Assembly: GCA_943787205.1 (NCBI GenBank)
Contig: CALSLN010000016.1
Coordinates: 124,001 to 188,000, forward strand
Origin: an uncultured Rhodospirillaceae bacterium
GTDB taxonomy: Bacteria > Pseudomonadota > Alphaproteobacteria > Rhodospirillales > Rhodospirillaceae
Direction of reading: 5' to 3'
Length of the DNA stretch: 64,000 bases
Numbering within the stretch: the stretch's first letter is position 1; the number at the start of each line of letters is the position of its first letter. The notes under the pieces were generated by a model, which was given only the letters and a program-made list of their open reading frames with translations, did no database searches and had not been told where the DNA came from. Made by a program: the position numbers and the translations under genes. Positions 9,516 through 19,709 of the stretch are shown one piece after another.

Positions 9516-11144
9516 TTAGTTTGGTGTTTGCGTGAGCTTTAGGAGCCCGTTTTCAGCATCTGTGATGACATAGACGTCTCCGTTGATATCCGCTGCCAGT
9601 CCAGTCGGCATTCCAACGCGGTCCGGTGTGCGTGAGATCCGCCCACCGATAGCCAAATCTTGCGCTAAAACAGTCTTGTCGCCGGTGTTTGGGTCAATGG
9701 CGGAGACCCGGTGAGCCCCCACTTCAGCAACAACCAGGCGTCCGTCGGGTAGCAGAGCGATGCTTTCAGGGTCGTCTAAGTCAGTCGCGATGCTTTGCCT
9801 TGTCCCGTTCTTTAGAGTCGCTTTCGTGATTTCGCCAGACTCAGATTCAACAATGTAAACGGAGACCCCGTCCTCTGCCCAAGCGAGGCCGACAGGCCCT
9901 GCAAGCTGGTTGGCAATGACCTGACGTTGGTCGGGATTGTTAGCATTCAACCGGACAAGCGTCCCGTCATTATGGCTCACGACTAACACTGTCCCGTTCG
10001 GTTCAATCAGTACGCCGTAGGGCGTCGAGATATTAGTCCAGGTCTGAAGGGTTGTGTTGCTTTCAGAGTCTTTGAGGAGCACCCGGTTGCGGCGCACGTA
10101 GCTCAGAGCAAAGCGACCATCACGATGACCTGCATCTGCAGAGGCTCCCCCTTCTAGATCAAAGGGAATAATTTCGGTTTCGCCGGTCTCGGGGTCGACA
10201 AACCGATAGCCAAATATATCTGTGACCAAGAGTTGTAGCTTGCCGTTGCGTTTCATCCACGTCATGCCTCCTGGGGCCGCCAGGTCACTTCGGATGAAAA
10301 CGCGGTTCGACCCGTCGATAGGATTGACGACGACGAGCCCGTTGTCTGCAGACCGTGTGACGTAAATTTGTCCAGCGTCCGAAACGGCCAGATTGTCCAA
10401 AGGCGGCTCGAGAGTCGCGATGACCTTATGTGTGCCGGTTCGTGTGTCTACTTGAACGATCTGTCCATCATCCCATGTGACGCCATACAAAAACCCGTCG
10501 GGATGAAATTTCACGGCCACGACATTGCCCACGTTCTCGGCGATAGTTGTCAGTGCTCCGGTGTCCGCGTTGATTTTGCCGATGGACTGTTTTTGCGGAA
10601 GAGGGGTGTACAACGCGCCATCATCGCCGAACTCAAAGGCGTTCAGGCCACCGAGGTTTTCTGTAACGACGCGAGACGTGCCGGCTTTTAAGTCGTAGGC
10701 CCAGAGTCTGTCTGGGCCGAAAAGGGTTGCCGCATACAGAGTCCCATCAGGCGCGAAGGTCACAGGGTTCACAAACGGTAGGCCTGCAGCGACCGTCATT
10801 ATTTCACCGTTGGGTTTGCGCACCCTCAGTACGCCTTGGTTCAGAGCGGTCCACGCCATGGAGCCATCTGGACTGAAGGCAACGTCGTCAGCTTCTCCAA
10901 CAGGAGCCGGGATTACCTCCCGTATTGTTCCAGTGCTTGTATCAACTCGGATGATGGACTGCCCCATCACGCTTCCGATATAGAGTCCGCCGTCCGGGCC
11001 AAAGGCGAGGCCGTGCATGCCATGTATGGGAATTCCAGAGAGCACTCGCTCTGTGTGCCAAACTTCTGGTTTGCTCGTGCAACCGGCTAGCGCCGTCAGC
11101 GTGAGCAGGAAAATTAGCCACAAACTCTGGTGTGCGCGTGCCAC
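9516..11144 (-). CDS. Lipoprotein with SMP-30/NHL-type beta-propeller
   Basis: 542 residues. The N-terminus is a lipoprotein signal (LIFLLTLTALAGC) with lipobox Cys at residue 22, so it is probably anchored in the envelope and faces the periplasm. The rest is a run of short repeats of the form F-x-PDG-x-LY followed by a strand and I/V-x-x-VD, as in SMP-30/gluconolactonase, NHL and virginiamycin B lyase propellers. At least ten such blades can be picked out, enough for two propellers. I see no specific catalytic signature, so whether it is a lactonase, a lyase-like enzyme or a binding scaffold is open. It is transcribed alone and diverges from yggT. Confidence 0.8.
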   Translation of the reverse strand: MARAHQSLWLIFLLTLTALAGCTSKPEVWHTERVLSGIPIHGMHGLAFGPDGGLYIGSVMGQSIIRVDTSTGTIREVIPAPVGEADDVAFSPDGSMAWTALNQGVLRVRKPNGEIMTVAAGLPFVNPVTFAPDGTLYAATLFGPDRLWAYDLKAGTSRVVTENLGGLNAFEFGDDGALYTPLPQKQSIGKINADTGALTTIAENVGNVVAVKFHPDGFLYGVTWDDGQIVQVDTRTGTHKVIATLEPPLDNLAVSDAGQIYVTRSADNGLVVVNPIDGSNRVFIRSDLAAPGGMTWMKRNGKLQLLVTDIFGYRFVDPETGETEIIPFDLEGGASADAGHRDGRFALSYVRRNRVLLKDSESNTTLQTWTNISTPYGVLIEPNGTVLVVSHNDGTLVRLNANNPDQRQVIANQLAGPVGLAWAEDGVSVYIVESESGEITKATLKNGTRQSIATDLDDPESIALLPDGRLVVAEVGAHRVSAIDPNTGDKTVLAQDLAIGGRISRTPDRVGMPTGLAADINGDVYVITDAENGLLKLTQTPN

Positions 11145-11242
11145 GGGTCAGCCTCTCTTCTATTGCTCTTGTCTGTCGAGTCTCTGCTCATTACGGTACG
11201 GCTTCACACACCGCCTGAAAATGGCAACCCGGAGGACATTGG

Positions 11243-11545
11243 GTGGCTCTACTCGTTCCGATCGTTCAGCTTATTCAAATCATACTCGGTATGTACTGGT
11301 ATGTGGTCGTTGCTGCCGTCATCTTGAGTTGGTTGGTCAACTTCAGCGTGATTAATACGCACAATCAGTTTGTGCACATGATTTGGTCGACTCTACGGCA
11401 GATGACCGAACCCGTCTTTGGGAAAATCCGGCAATATGTCCCGATTATGGGTGGCCTAGACCTGTCGCCAATCATTCTTCTACTCGGTCTTTGGTTGGCA
11501 CAGCGGTACCTCAATATCCTCAGCGTGTGGATGATGAATCAATAG
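11243..11545 (+). CDS. YggT family membrane protein
   Basis: 100-residue integral membrane protein with two hydrophobic segments (about residues 5-30 and 70-95). A connecting loop carries the family pattern TEPVFGKIRQYVP-MGGLDLSPII. YggT proteins are linked to osmotic-shock tolerance in bacteria and to cytochrome b6 assembly in chloroplasts; the biochemical role is unclear. The start is GTG at 11243, with GGAGG at 11231-11235. It is followed after one base by a DUF167 gene, the usual yggT-yggU pairing, and then by folD. Confidence 0.92.
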   Translation: MALLVPIVQLIQIILGMYWYVVVAAVILSWLVNFSVINTHNQFVHMIWSTLRQMTEPVFGKIRQYVPIMGGLDLSPIILLLGLWLAQRYLNILSVWMMNQ

Positions 11546-11546
11546 G

Positions 11547-11867
11547 GTGGGTGGTGCGCTACCGTGTTACCGCATTGAAGACGATGGCATCACCGTACAG
11601 GTGCGTGCGTCTCCCAAAGCCTCTCGTACTGCTATTCTAGGGACCATGGAAACCGCTGATGGTGGGGCCCTTAAAGTTGCGGTGACCGCGGTGCCTGATA
11701 AAGGGAAAGCCAATGCTGCGGTTGCTTCCCTGCTGGCAAAAACTTTTGGCGTACCTAAATCTAATGTGGTTTTGGTTTCCGGCGGTAAAGATCGGCGCAA
11801 AGTCGTGCGTGTGACCGGTGACCCCGTTAAGCTGTCTGCAATTGCTGACCAATGGAGTTTGATATGA
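11547..11867 (+). CDS. DUF167 / YggU family protein
   Basis: 106 residues covering the whole small YggU fold. The family signature [12 protein letters not shown] is near residues 18-30 and [19 protein letters not shown] near residues 42-60. Function is not established for the family. The start is taken as GTG at 11547, one base after the yggT stop. The stop lies in an ATGA overlap with folD. The gene is thus the middle of a yggT-yggU-folD operon. Confidence 0.92.
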   Translation: MGGALPCYRIEDDGITVQVRASPKASRTAILGTMETADGGALKVAVTAVPDKGKANAAVASLLAKTFGVPKSNVVLVSGGKDRRKVVRVTGDPVKLSAIADQWSLI

Positions 11868-12763
11868 GCCAAGCAACCCTCATCGATGGCAAGGCGACGG
11901 CCGCTGGATTGCGAATCTGGATCGGTGAACAAATCGCACAGCTCACGGCCGAGCACGGCATCAAGCCTGGATTAGCCGTTGTATTGGTTGGTGAAGATCC
12001 GGCCAGTCAGGTGTACGTACGCAGCAAACGAAAGACAGCTGTTAAATTGGGTATGGAGTCCTTTGAACACACATTGCCTGCTGACGCAGACCAAGAAACC
12101 GTGATGGCGCTAGTCCAACAACTGAACAGTGATCCCAAGGTCCATGGCATCCTGGTTCAACTGCCTCTTCCAAAACACTTAGATGAGAAGCCCGTCATCC
12201 TAGCGATCGACCCGTTGAAGGATGTTGATGGTTTACACCCAGAAAATGCCGGACGTTTGATGGCCGGCGAAGTTGGCATGGTGTCGTGCACCCCGCTGGG
12301 CTGTCAGCTCTTGCTCCGCCGTCAACTGGGCGACATGACCGGCAAGAACGCTGTGGTCATTGGCCGCTCGCTTCTTTTTGGTAAGCCTATGGCTCAATTG
12401 CTGTTGGCCGAGAACTGCACAGTGACGACCGCCCATTCGCGCACGGCAGATTTGGCTGATCATTGCCGTCGGGCGGATATTCTGGTTGCTGCTGTTGGTC
12501 GCCCTGAGATGGTCAAGGAAGATTGGGTGAAGCCTGGTGCTGTTGTGATTGACGTTGGGATTAATCGCTTGCCTGGAGACGGCGATAAAGACCGGTTGGT
12601 CGGGGATGTCGATTTTGATGCCGTCTCGAATGTGGCCTCAGCCATCACCCCGGTTCCTGGCGGTGTAGGTCCGATGACCATTGCATGCCTTATGTTCAAC
12701 GCGCTCAGAGCGGCGCGCTTGCAGAACGGATTGAGTGACGTTGAAATGCCAACGAGCTTTTAG
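11864..12763 (+). CDS. folD: Methylenetetrahydrofolate dehydrogenase / methenyltetrahydrofolate cyclohydrolase
   Basis: Bifunctional cytosolic enzyme that interconverts 5,10-methylene-, 5,10-methenyl- and 10-formyl-tetrahydrofolate and supplies one-carbon units. Visible family motifs are the Y-x-x-x-K segment [31 protein letters not shown], the NAD(P)-binding [17 protein letters not shown], and [10 protein letters not shown] near the C-terminus. I prefer ATG 11864 (MSQATLIDG) over ATG 11852 because it sits in an ATGA overlap with the preceding stop and has GGAG at 11854-11857. About 299 residues, normal length. It converges with the enoyl-CoA hydratase gene, whose end overlaps by 4 bases. Confidence 0.97.
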   Translation: MSQATLIDGKATAAGLRIWIGEQIAQLTAEHGIKPGLAVVLVGEDPASQVYVRSKRKTAVKLGMESFEHTLPADADQETVMALVQQLNSDPKVHGILVQLPLPKHLDEKPVILAIDPLKDVDGLHPENAGRLMAGEVGMVSCTPLGCQLLLRRQLGDMTGKNAVVIGRSLLFGKPMAQLLLAENCTVTTAHSRTADLADHCRRADILVAAVGRPEMVKEDWVKPGAVVIDVGINRLPGDGDKDRLVGDVDFDAVSNVASAITPVPGGVGPMTIACLMFNALRAARLQNGLSDVEMPTSF

Positions 12764-13527
12764 TCGAATTTAGAAAAGTCAGGTGCGCGTTTTTCAAAGA
12801 AAGCCGCGATTGCCTCTTTCACTTCTGCACTGTTCAGTTGTTCACCAAACACTTGTGCCTCTTGGTCTATCCGCGCATGAATTTCGTCTAAATTGGCATT
12901 CAAAAGTGCTTTGGTTTTACGCAGGGCTGCTGGCGGTTTAGTCGCTAATTTTTCAGCGGCAGAGCGTGCCGTCTCTATGAGGTCGTCGGCACTACAGGTG
13001 CCGTTTAACAACCCAATTTCTGTCGCTTTCGCAGCATTAAACATGTCACCAAACATCATGAGTTCCGCCGCTGCTGAGCGTCCTGCAAGGGCAGGTAATA
13101 TAAGGCTGGAGCCGAGCTCAGGAACGAGGCCCAAGTTCACAAAGGGTAGTTGAAAGCGCGCCGTTTCAACGGCGTAAACCAGGTCACAATGCAGCAGCAT
13201 GGTTGTGCCGATGCCAATTGCTAACCCATTGACGGCGGCGACCACAGGCTTTGTCGCGCCAGCGATAGCATGCATGAATTTGAATACAGGGCTTGAGCTT
13301 TCCACGGGTGGATTGTCGAGAAAATCTTTCAGGTCGTTCCCGGCGGTGAAGCTGTCTTCGCTGCCGGTGATGAGAATGACCCGTACATTCTTGTCATTGT
13401 CCGCATTGGTGATAGCGGTCGCCATAGCCGCGTACATATCTGCCGTCAGGGCGTTCTTTTTTTCAGGCCTCGCAATGGTGAGCAGAAGAATACCGTTCTC
13501 GGTGGCGCTTTTGATCTGATCACTCAT
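12760..13527 (-). CDS. Enoyl-CoA hydratase/isomerase family protein
   Basis: 255-residue crotonase-fold protein. The oxyanion-hole segments are visible: [10 protein letters not shown] near residue 62 and the [23 protein letters not shown] segment near residues 97-120. [14 protein letters not shown] follows, where many hydratases carry a catalytic Glu near PE/GA. Crotonases act on acyl-CoA thioesters as hydratases, isomerases or lyases; the exact reaction is unclear. It lies 23 bases downstream of argG on the same strand and may be co-transcribed. Confidence 0.92.
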   Translation of the reverse strand: MSDQIKSATENGILLLTIARPEKKNALTADMYAAMATAITNADNDKNVRVILITGSEDSFTAGNDLKDFLDNPPVESSSPVFKFMHAIAGATKPVVAAVNGLAIGIGTTMLLHCDLVYAVETARFQLPFVNLGLVPELGSSLILPALAGRSAAAELMMFGDMFNAAKATEIGLLNGTCSADDLIETARSAAEKLATKPPAALRKTKALLNANLDEIHARIDQEAQVFGEQLNSAEVKEAIAAFFEKRAPDFSKFD

Positions 13528-13550
13528 GCTTTGAGGCTCCTGTTCCTATT

Positions 13551-14756
13551 TTATTTTTGGCGTGCCAGCGTTCCGAGGCGAAGTCGTAAGGCATTTAGCT
13601 TGATGAAGCCTTCAGCATCATGTTGGTCATAAACTTCGTCTTCTTCAAAGGTCACGTGCTCAGTGCTGTAGAGGCTGCAGGGAGACTTGCGTCCAACGAC
13701 GATGGTGTTGCCTTTGTAAAGCTTGAGGCGCACCGTTCCGGTTACATGTGTTTGTGTTGCGTCGATAGCCGCCTGAAGCATTTCCCGCTCAGGTGCAAAC
13801 CAGTAGCCGGAGTAAATGAGTTTAGCGTAACGCGGCATCAGCTCATCTTTTAAGTGGGCAGCTTCACGATCTACGGTGATGCTCTCTATGGCGCGTCGCG
13901 CGGTAAGCCAAATGGTTCCGCCCGGTGTTTCGTATACGCCTCGTGCTTTCATACCGACGTAACGGTTTTCCACGATGTCTACGCGGCCGATCCCATGCTT
14001 GCCACCCAGCTCATTCAGCTTGGTTAGGAAGGCCGCTGGTGAAAGGCGTTCACCATTAATGGCAACGGGGTCCCCGCCTTCGAAATTGATCTCGATGTAT
14101 TCAGGGGTATCCGGTGCGGCTTCCGGCGAAACGCTGAGGCGGAACATGTCCTCGTCTGGTTCGGTCCATGGATCTTCAAGCACTTTCCCTTCGTAGGAGA
14201 TGTGCAGCAAGTTTGCGTCCATTGAAAAGGGCGCTTCGCCACGCTTGTCCGTTGGTATGGGAATGTCGTGCTTCTCAGCGTACTCGATCAATTTACCGCG
14301 AGAATTCAAATCCCATTCGCGCCATGGGGAAATCACTTTGATTCCCGGCTCTAGCGCGTAGGCTGTCAGTTCAAAGCGAACTTGGTCGTTACCCTTACCC
14401 GTCGCACCATGAGAAATCGCAACTGCACCAGTGTCTCGGGCAATATCGACCAAGCGCTTACCAATGAGTGGCCGAGCGATGGAGGTGCCGAGGAGGTACA
14501 CGCCTTCATAGAGTGCGTTGGCGCGAAACATGGGGAAGCAGTAGTCGCGTACAAAGTCTTCGCGCAGATCTTCAATGTAAATGTGCTCGATGCCCATCTT
14601 CTCGGCCGTCTTCCGGGCAGGGTCTAGTTCCCCACCTTGTCCGATGTCGGCCGTGAAGGTGACCACGTCACAGTTCTTTTCTTCCTGCAGCCACCGCAGA
14701 ATGATGGAGGTGTCTAGTCCGCCAGAGTAGGCGAGGACAACTTTGTCGCGGCTCAT
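13551..14756 (-). CDS. argG: Argininosuccinate synthase
   Basis: 401 residues, full length. It joins citrulline and aspartate using ATP in arginine synthesis. The N-terminus has the PP-loop [15 protein letters not shown]. Other conserved segments are [36 protein letters not shown], and [13 protein letters not shown]-like residues near 280. The protein shows no sign of damage. A hairpin-forming sequence (14782-14803) and a promoter-like pair lie in its upstream region. Confidence 0.98.
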   Translation of the reverse strand: MSRDKVVLAYSGGLDTSIILRWLQEEKNCDVVTFTADIGQGGELDPARKTAEKMGIEHIYIEDLREDFVRDYCFPMFRANALYEGVYLLGTSIARPLIGKRLVDIARDTGAVAISHGATGKGNDQVRFELTAYALEPGIKVISPWREWDLNSRGKLIEYAEKHDIPIPTDKRGEAPFSMDANLLHISYEGKVLEDPWTEPDEDMFRLSVSPEAAPDTPEYIEINFEGGDPVAINGERLSPAAFLTKLNELGGKHGIGRVDIVENRYVGMKARGVYETPGGTIWLTARRAIESITVDREAAHLKDELMPRYAKLIYSGYWFAPEREMLQAAIDATQTHVTGTVRLKLYKGNTIVVGRKSPCSLYSTEHVTFEEDEVYDQHDAEGFIKLNALRLRLGTLARQK

Positions 14757-14821
14757 GGTTTTGTTCCCGTATCTAAGGTTTGCCCCTGGTCTGCCTTAGG
14801 GGCTAGGTCAATTTGCGGCGG

Positions 14822-14849
14822 AGTATAGGGAGACGTAGTGGTAGGGCAA
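14822..14849 (-). promoter_or_regulatory. Candidate promoter upstream of argG, with leader hairpin
   Basis: On the minus strand TTGCCC (14844-14849) and TATACT (14822-14827) are 16 bases apart, about 65 bases upstream of the argG start. The predicted leader contains the inverted repeat GCCCCT (14782-14787) and AGGGGC (14798-14803). No ARG-box pattern was recognised. Judged by eye. Confidence 0.4.
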
Positions 14850-14870
14850 GCGTCCAATCACGACACTGTA

Positions 14871-16814
14871 TCACCAACCCCCGCCACCCCCGCCACCCCC
14901 GCCACCACCAGAGAATCCCCCAGAGAAACCGCCACCCCCAAAACCACGACCGCCGGTGCCAGACCCTCTGGGTGCGCCGGGCGGGGAGAGTGAAGACACG
15001 ACGGATTGACCGAACGCAGGCGCAAAATCTGTGGCGAAGCTGCGTGGCGATGACCACCCGTTATACGAACTATGGAACCATGTTGGCTCGTAATCGCCCG
15101 ACCAATTTTGTCCGCCGACTCGATTGAGAGCGAGGTCAAATTGGTCACCCCATTCACTCTCGACATCCAAAGCGATGGCAAAGGGAAGATAGCGCTCGAA
15201 TACCTCTGGCGTGACGTCTGGTGGATTGTGAAAATTCATCCGGCCCTTCTCGGCGACGCTTAGGTAGTGCCGAAACCCTTCAATGTGATCCATGACGCCA
15301 CGACCAAGATGGCTGGGTGATTTTAGTAAATGGTAAAAGAGTAGATTGGTGCCGATAACTATAGAAACTAACAGGGCTTGAATTGCTGCTGCTGAAAAGA
15401 GCCATGTGACAATTTCCGGACCCAGGTCCCCAATTGTAGCGGCTAAGATAATGATCCCAATGGCGGTGCCTGCCGACAGTGTGATTACGCTTCCTTCACC
15501 TCGAGTCCATCCCGTCCAAATTCCGAGAACTATGGGGTAGAGCGCAAAAGAGATTAACGCGAAGGTCAATGCGAATACTCCCATCTCTATGCCTGCAACA
15601 TTGACGGCTGCCATCGCTCCTAGGGTTAGGGCCGAGATCATCGACCCAGGGATCAATAGGGTTCTGTTTTTCACAAAATAGATGTTCTCAAAATCTTCTT
15701 TTAAAATTCGGCGCAGAGACGTGCGAGCACGCTCGGTAATGGCATGATGCTCAGATCGGAAAACAAAAGACGTCCATTCATTTTTACCGAAAAGCCTTAG
15801 GGCAACGGCTGTTTCGCCTGGCGACAGATTTGACTGCTTTGAGCTCAACGCCGTTCTCGTCATTTTAAACTTGTCCCTATCAAACTCGGTGATGGTAACG
15901 AAGCCCTTGGCGGCGAGGTTGACGATTGCGGCCGTGAACCCCTTAGCGTCCCACCCCATGTTTAGGATGTAGCGACAGGCTGCTGGCCCGACATCGTCCG
16001 GCGGTGTGTAGCGCGGAATGATTGTGTCGGATTCTGGGTCCTTGCCGTAAGCGTTCCAGACAAACCCGTAGTACGCGATCAACACAATGAGTCCTATCAG
16101 CCCAGCCCAAACCGGCGCGCCATCACGCCACAAATAAGAGAGTTGAAGGTTTCGGTCTGGTGGGGTGATGGATCCAGCTGCCATTGCAATCGAAACGGTT
16201 AACCCTTCGCGCGCGCCCAGGGCTTGGGTCGTTCTGACTGTCGCGCCGCCCCCAGCGTCTCGTTTAATCACCGCGTTATTGCCGGTTGTCCCAAAAGCGC
16301 CTGTGACGGCACGAACAGAGTCAATAAGGGCGCCGGGCGGCGGTGTAACCGTCGCAGTGGCGATATCGATGGGAAAGCTCCAGAAATTTCCGGTGACATT
16401 CCAAACCAACGCATCGTGGTCAGAAAAGAAGCCAACCTGGCGATCCGTTTTATAGGTGATCGTATACGTGTATTGGCCAGGTCTTAGAATGCGATTGGCA
16501 TCCCCAATGTAAAGGCGCGCAGCATAACTTCCGGGCACGAGCCGCCAGCTTTCACGTTGCCCGTCGCGGCGCACATCAACGATATCAAATCGCACACGAT
16601 GGGGGCCGTACCAATACCGCCCTCGTTCCGTTGGGAAGTCTCTATAGATGCCGCGTCGAATCTGTTTGCCGCGCGCGTTTACAGTGATGGTTTCGGTAAC
16701 CGTGATGTCGCCAGTGCGATCAATGCTGACCTGGCTGTCGAAGGAGGTGATGCGCTCTGGTTGGGCGTGCGCCTGCGTGGTTGAAAGTAGAAATAAGAGA
16801 GCGATCCAACGCAT
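14871..16814 (-). CDS. DUF2207 membrane protein with glycine-rich tail
   Basis: 647 residues. A signal peptide (about 1-17, ending TQAHA) leads into an extracytoplasmic DUF2207 domain (about 20-220: ITSFDSQVSIDRTGDITVTE, a stretch with KQIRRGIYRDFPT). A membrane helix lies near 235-255. A soluble stretch follows (YTPPDDVGPAACRYI...AAIVNLAAKGFV), then a cluster of about four further helices around 390-490, a soluble C-terminal domain, and a Gly/Ser/Phe tail ending in an 11-Gly run and Trp. Family function is unknown. It lies 17 bases downstream of lemA, a recurrent pairing of LemA and DUF2207/TPM-type proteins that suggests a joint envelope role. Confidence 0.9.
   Translation of the reverse strand: MRWIALLFLLSTTQAHAQPERITSFDSQVSIDRTGDITVTETITVNARGKQIRRGIYRDFPTERGRYWYGPHRVRFDIVDVRRDGQRESWRLVPGSYAARLYIGDANRILRPGQYTYTITYKTDRQVGFFSDHDALVWNVTGNFWSFPIDIATATVTPPPGALIDSVRAVTGAFGTTGNNAVIKRDAGGGATVRTTQALGAREGLTVSIAMAAGSITPPDRNLQLSYLWRDGAPVWAGLIGLIVLIAYYGFVWNAYGKDPESDTIIPRYTPPDDVGPAACRYILNMGWDAKGFTAAIVNLAAKGFVTITEFDRDKFKMTRTALSSKQSNLSPGETAVALRLFGKNEWTSFVFRSEHHAITERARTSLRRILKEDFENIYFVKNRTLLIPGSMISALTLGAMAAVNVAGIEMGVFALTFALISFALYPIVLGIWTGWTRGEGSVITLSAGTAIGIIILAATIGDLGPEIVTWLFSAAAIQALLVSIVIGTNLLFYHLLKSPSHLGRGVMDHIEGFRHYLSVAEKGRMNFHNPPDVTPEVFERYLPFAIALDVESEWGDQFDLALNRVGGQNWSGDYEPTWFHSSYNGWSSPRSFATDFAPAFGQSVVSSLSPPGAPRGSGTGGRGFGGGGFSGGFSGGGGGGGGGGGW
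14881..14907. repeat. Three tandem 9-bp units encoding a Gly run
   Basis: Units CCGCCACCC, CCGCCACCC and CCGCCACCA lie head to tail on the plus strand. They fall at the 3' end of the DUF2207 gene and encode part of its terminal glycine stretch. Such short units can expand or contract by slippage. Confidence 0.85.
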
Positions 16815-16831
16815 GATAATACTCGGCCGCG

Positions 16832-17395
16832 CTAAAATTTCACTGCGACCGGGCTTCTGGCCGCCCCTTCGTTGTCGTCAATCTCAAAATATTCCGCCAC
16901 CTCATAATCGACCAGACCAGCGACCAGGTTTGAGGGGAATTGCTCAATCAAAATGTTGAAATCACGAACAGACCCGTTGTAATAGCGCCGCGCTTTCTGA
17001 ATGAGATCTTCTGCTTCGGCTAAGTCATCTTGAAGCTTTAAAAATTGCGTGTTGGCTTTGAGGTCCGGGTACGCTTCCGATAAAGCGAAAAGAGATTTAA
17101 GTGCGCCTGTCAGCATGTTCTCTGAAGCCGCTTGGTGTTCTGGGTTGCTGCTATCACTCATCGCCATGTTGCGCGCTTGAATGACTTTTTCCAGCGTGTC
17201 TTTTTCGTGCGCTGCGTAACCCTTTACCGTTTCGACCAAGTTGGGAATCAAGTTGTAGCGGCGCTTCATCTGCACCTCGATATCGCTCCACGCTTCTAGG
17301 ACACGGTTCTTAAGTTTGACCAGGCGGTTGTATATGGACACACCATAGAACCCAGCGATGACGGCGATTCCAATTACAACGTATGCAGATGTCAT
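16832..17395 (-). CDS. lemA: LemA family protein
   Basis: 187 residues. One N-terminal membrane anchor (about 4-24, IGIAVIAGFYGVSIY) precedes a helical-bundle domain. The family pattern is clear: AWSDIEVQMKRRYNLIPNLVETVKGYA near residues 40-66 and YNGSVRDFNILIEQFPSNLVA near 143-165. LemA proteins are envelope-associated with an unknown mechanism. The gene heads a two-gene unit with the DUF2207 gene, 17 bases downstream. Confidence 0.95.
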   Translation of the reverse strand: MTSAYVVIGIAVIAGFYGVSIYNRLVKLKNRVLEAWSDIEVQMKRRYNLIPNLVETVKGYAAHEKDTLEKVIQARNMAMSDSSNPEHQAASENMLTGALKSLFALSEAYPDLKANTQFLKLQDDLAEAEDLIQKARRYYNGSVRDFNILIEQFPSNLVAGLVDYEVAEYFEIDDNEGAARSPVAVKF

Positions 17396-17489
17396 AGTAA
17401 AATCCCTCAGCTTCCCGATTTGCGTGTAGAGAGAAACTTAAGGGAGAGAAAGCCTGAGCGCCAGTGCAACGAGAGGCGGGCTTCGTTGG

Positions 17490-18674
17490 CTAAAGAGCGA
17501 CTTGCGCTTCTTTGTCGGCCCAGGCTTGCTCGGCTTGAACGCGCCGTTCCTTGGCGGACAGCTTTTCTGAATCAGTTTTCAATTGTCCGCAGGCCGCGAG
17601 AATATCGCGTCCGCGCGGTGTGCGGACGGGGCACGTGATGCTCGCGCTCGCGAGTATCTCTTGGAATCGTTCGATGGTTTTTCTACTTGAGCACTCGTAA
17701 GGCGTTCCCGGCCAAGGATTGAATGGGATCAGATTAAATTTGCAATGGACATCTTTAACCAAATTCACCAATGCCCGCGCATCCGCTTCTGAATCGTTGA
17801 TGTCTTTCAGCATGACGTATTCAAATGTAATCCGTCGTGCATTGGAGACGCCTGGATAGGTTCTACAGGCTTCCATTAGCTCCTTGAGCGGGTACTTCTT
17901 GTTGATGGGCATGATCTTGGATCGAATCTCGTCGGTTGCCCCGTGTAGTGAGATCGCCAATTTAACCCGCAGCTCTTCGCCGCAGCGTGCAATCTCTGGC
18001 ACGACGCCGGATGTTGATAACGTAATGCGGTGACGACTAATGGAAATACCATCGCTGGCCATGACAATCTGCATGGCTTTTTTGACGGCTTCAAAATTGT
18101 AAAGCGGCTCGCCCATACCCATCAGCACGATGTTGGTGAGGGCGCGGGAGTCATCCTTTGGGGTTGGCCATTCGCCAAGAGCATCTCGGGCCACCATGAC
18201 CTGGGCGACAATCTCACCGGGGGTCAGGTTGCGCACGAGGCGCTGGGTGCCTGTATGGCAGAAGCGACAGGTCAGTGTGCACCCCACTTGAGAGGAGACG
18301 CATAAGGTGCCGCGGTCGTCTTCTGGGATGAGCACCGTTTCGGCTTTTTGGCCGTCGGAAAAGGCATGAAGCCATTTGCGGGTGCCATCTTCAGAGATCT
18401 GCTCTTGGTCAATAACAGGCCGTTCTAGGGTGAATTTGTCCGACAGCTGGGCGCGACACTCCTTGGAGATGTCGGTCATTTCCTCAAAATCGCGGGCGCC
18501 TCGGCTATAAATCCACTGAAAGAGCTGGGTGCCACGGTACGGTTTTTCGCCTATTTCCAACGATAAAGCGGTCAATTCGGCTTTATCCAGCCCAATCAAA
18601 GGCAGGCGGCCATCAGTCGTTGGGGTGCTGTTGGCAGCGAACGCGGTCAGGTCAGGGCGGTCATTATCGGGCAT
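17490..18674 (-). CDS. rlmN: 23S rRNA (adenine2503-C2)- and tRNA methyltransferase (dual-specificity RlmN)
   Basis: Radical SAM enzyme that methylates C2 of A2503 in 23S rRNA and A37 in some tRNAs. The CxxxCxxC cluster motif is in [14 protein letters not shown]. The family segments [32 protein letters not shown] and FNPWPG are present, and the acceptor Cys is expected near [18 protein letters not shown] chose ATG 18674 (MPDNDRPD, 394 residues) over the ATG at 18707 because AGAGGA lies just upstream. Lys/Glu-rich C-terminus. It diverges from the OmpA lipoprotein gene. Confidence 0.97.
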   Translation of the reverse strand: MPDNDRPDLTAFAANSTPTTDGRLPLIGLDKAELTALSLEIGEKPYRGTQLFQWIYSRGARDFEEMTDISKECRAQLSDKFTLERPVIDQEQISEDGTRKWLHAFSDGQKAETVLIPEDDRGTLCVSSQVGCTLTCRFCHTGTQRLVRNLTPGEIVAQVMVARDALGEWPTPKDDSRALTNIVLMGMGEPLYNFEAVKKAMQIVMASDGISISRHRITLSTSGVVPEIARCGEELRVKLAISLHGATDEIRSKIMPINKKYPLKELMEACRTYPGVSNARRITFEYVMLKDINDSEADARALVNLVKDVHCKFNLIPFNPWPGTPYECSSRKTIERFQEILASASITCPVRTPRGRDILAACGQLKTDSEKLSAKERRVQAEQAWADKEAQVAL

Positions 18675-18851
18675 GCGTCCTCTTACGCTTAATCGGCTGA
18701 ATCGCAAAGGGTTCTTGTCACCCTCGGAACACGACGCTAAAAAGACTGGCAGGTCCCGTTTCCTGGGGATTTCGGACCCTTGGCCCTGACTGGGTTGCCT
18801 GGGTGTCCGAAGAATGGAAAATGGGAGCGTTGTTCAAGGGAGAGGGAATTC

Positions 18852-19700
18852 ATGATGTTTCGTTCTGTGATGTTGGCGACTGCTGCTCTGACGTTGGCAG
18901 CCTGTGGCGCCAATTACGACGTAACGGGGGCTCGATCCCTACCCAATCGCGGTGATGATTTTCACCGTGCTTTGCAAACCGATTATGCGGATCTTGCTGC
19001 AGCGGAGAAAGCTGAGGCAGATTGGGGCGACACCAGAACTTTTGTCGAGCGCGCACGCCGCGCCGCCTCCGGCGAGACTTTTTCTCCGGAAGCGCTAACC
19101 ACCCGAGACCTGCCTGGCCACGCGTCTAAGTCATTAAGTGATGCACGCGCGCGTTTGATGGCTGTGCTTTCGAATTCTGCGCGTTCAGATATGCCGGTGA
19201 TGGCCGCCATGGCTCAGTCGGCATTTGATTGCTGGATGTAAGAACAAGAAGAAGACCGTCAGCCGTCTGATATTGCGGCCTGTCGCTCCAGTTTCAACAC
19301 CGCGATCCGTGCATTAGAAGCAGCAAGGCCAGCTGCAACGGCTGCGGCTGAGCCAGCCTCAATGATGCCAGAGCAGTTCCAAATCTATTTCGATTTTGAT
19401 TCCTCTGATTTAAATGCGGAAGCCCAAGCGGTTGTGAATCAAATCTCTGAAGCCCATGACAAGTACAACCCGGCAACGGTCTTGGTGATTTGTCATACCG
19501 ATTCAGCAGGATCAAGTGACTACAATATTATGTTGTCTCAAAACCGGGCTGAAACTGTTTACAACGCCTTGGCTGAAGAAGGCATCGACCAAAGCGAAAT
19601 GCGTGTCGAGGCCTACGGTGAAGAGCGTACGCGTACGGGCAATTCAGACGGAGCACGTGAGCAAGACAACCGCCGCGTTGACGTCATCTTCGAAAAATAG
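18852..19700 (+). pseudogene. OmpA-family lipoprotein interrupted by an in-frame TAA
   Basis: One frame runs from ATG 18852 to 19700 (283 codons) and is broken by TAA at 19239-19241 (codon 130). Before the stop lie a lipoprotein signal (AALTLAAC, Cys 18), a helical region and AQSAFDCWM. After it come EQEEDRQPSDIAACRSSF, an Ala-rich linker and a full OmpA-like peptidoglycan-binding domain (FQIYFDFDSSDL to NRRVDVIFEK). An intact protein would be lipid-anchored in the outer membrane and bind peptidoglycan, like Pal. The SD GGAGAGGG favours 18852 over the ATG at 18780. The OmpA part alone could start at ATG 19362 but would lack a secretion signal. One base change would restore the gene. Confidence 0.88.
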
Positions 19701-19709
19701 GGTTTCGGG

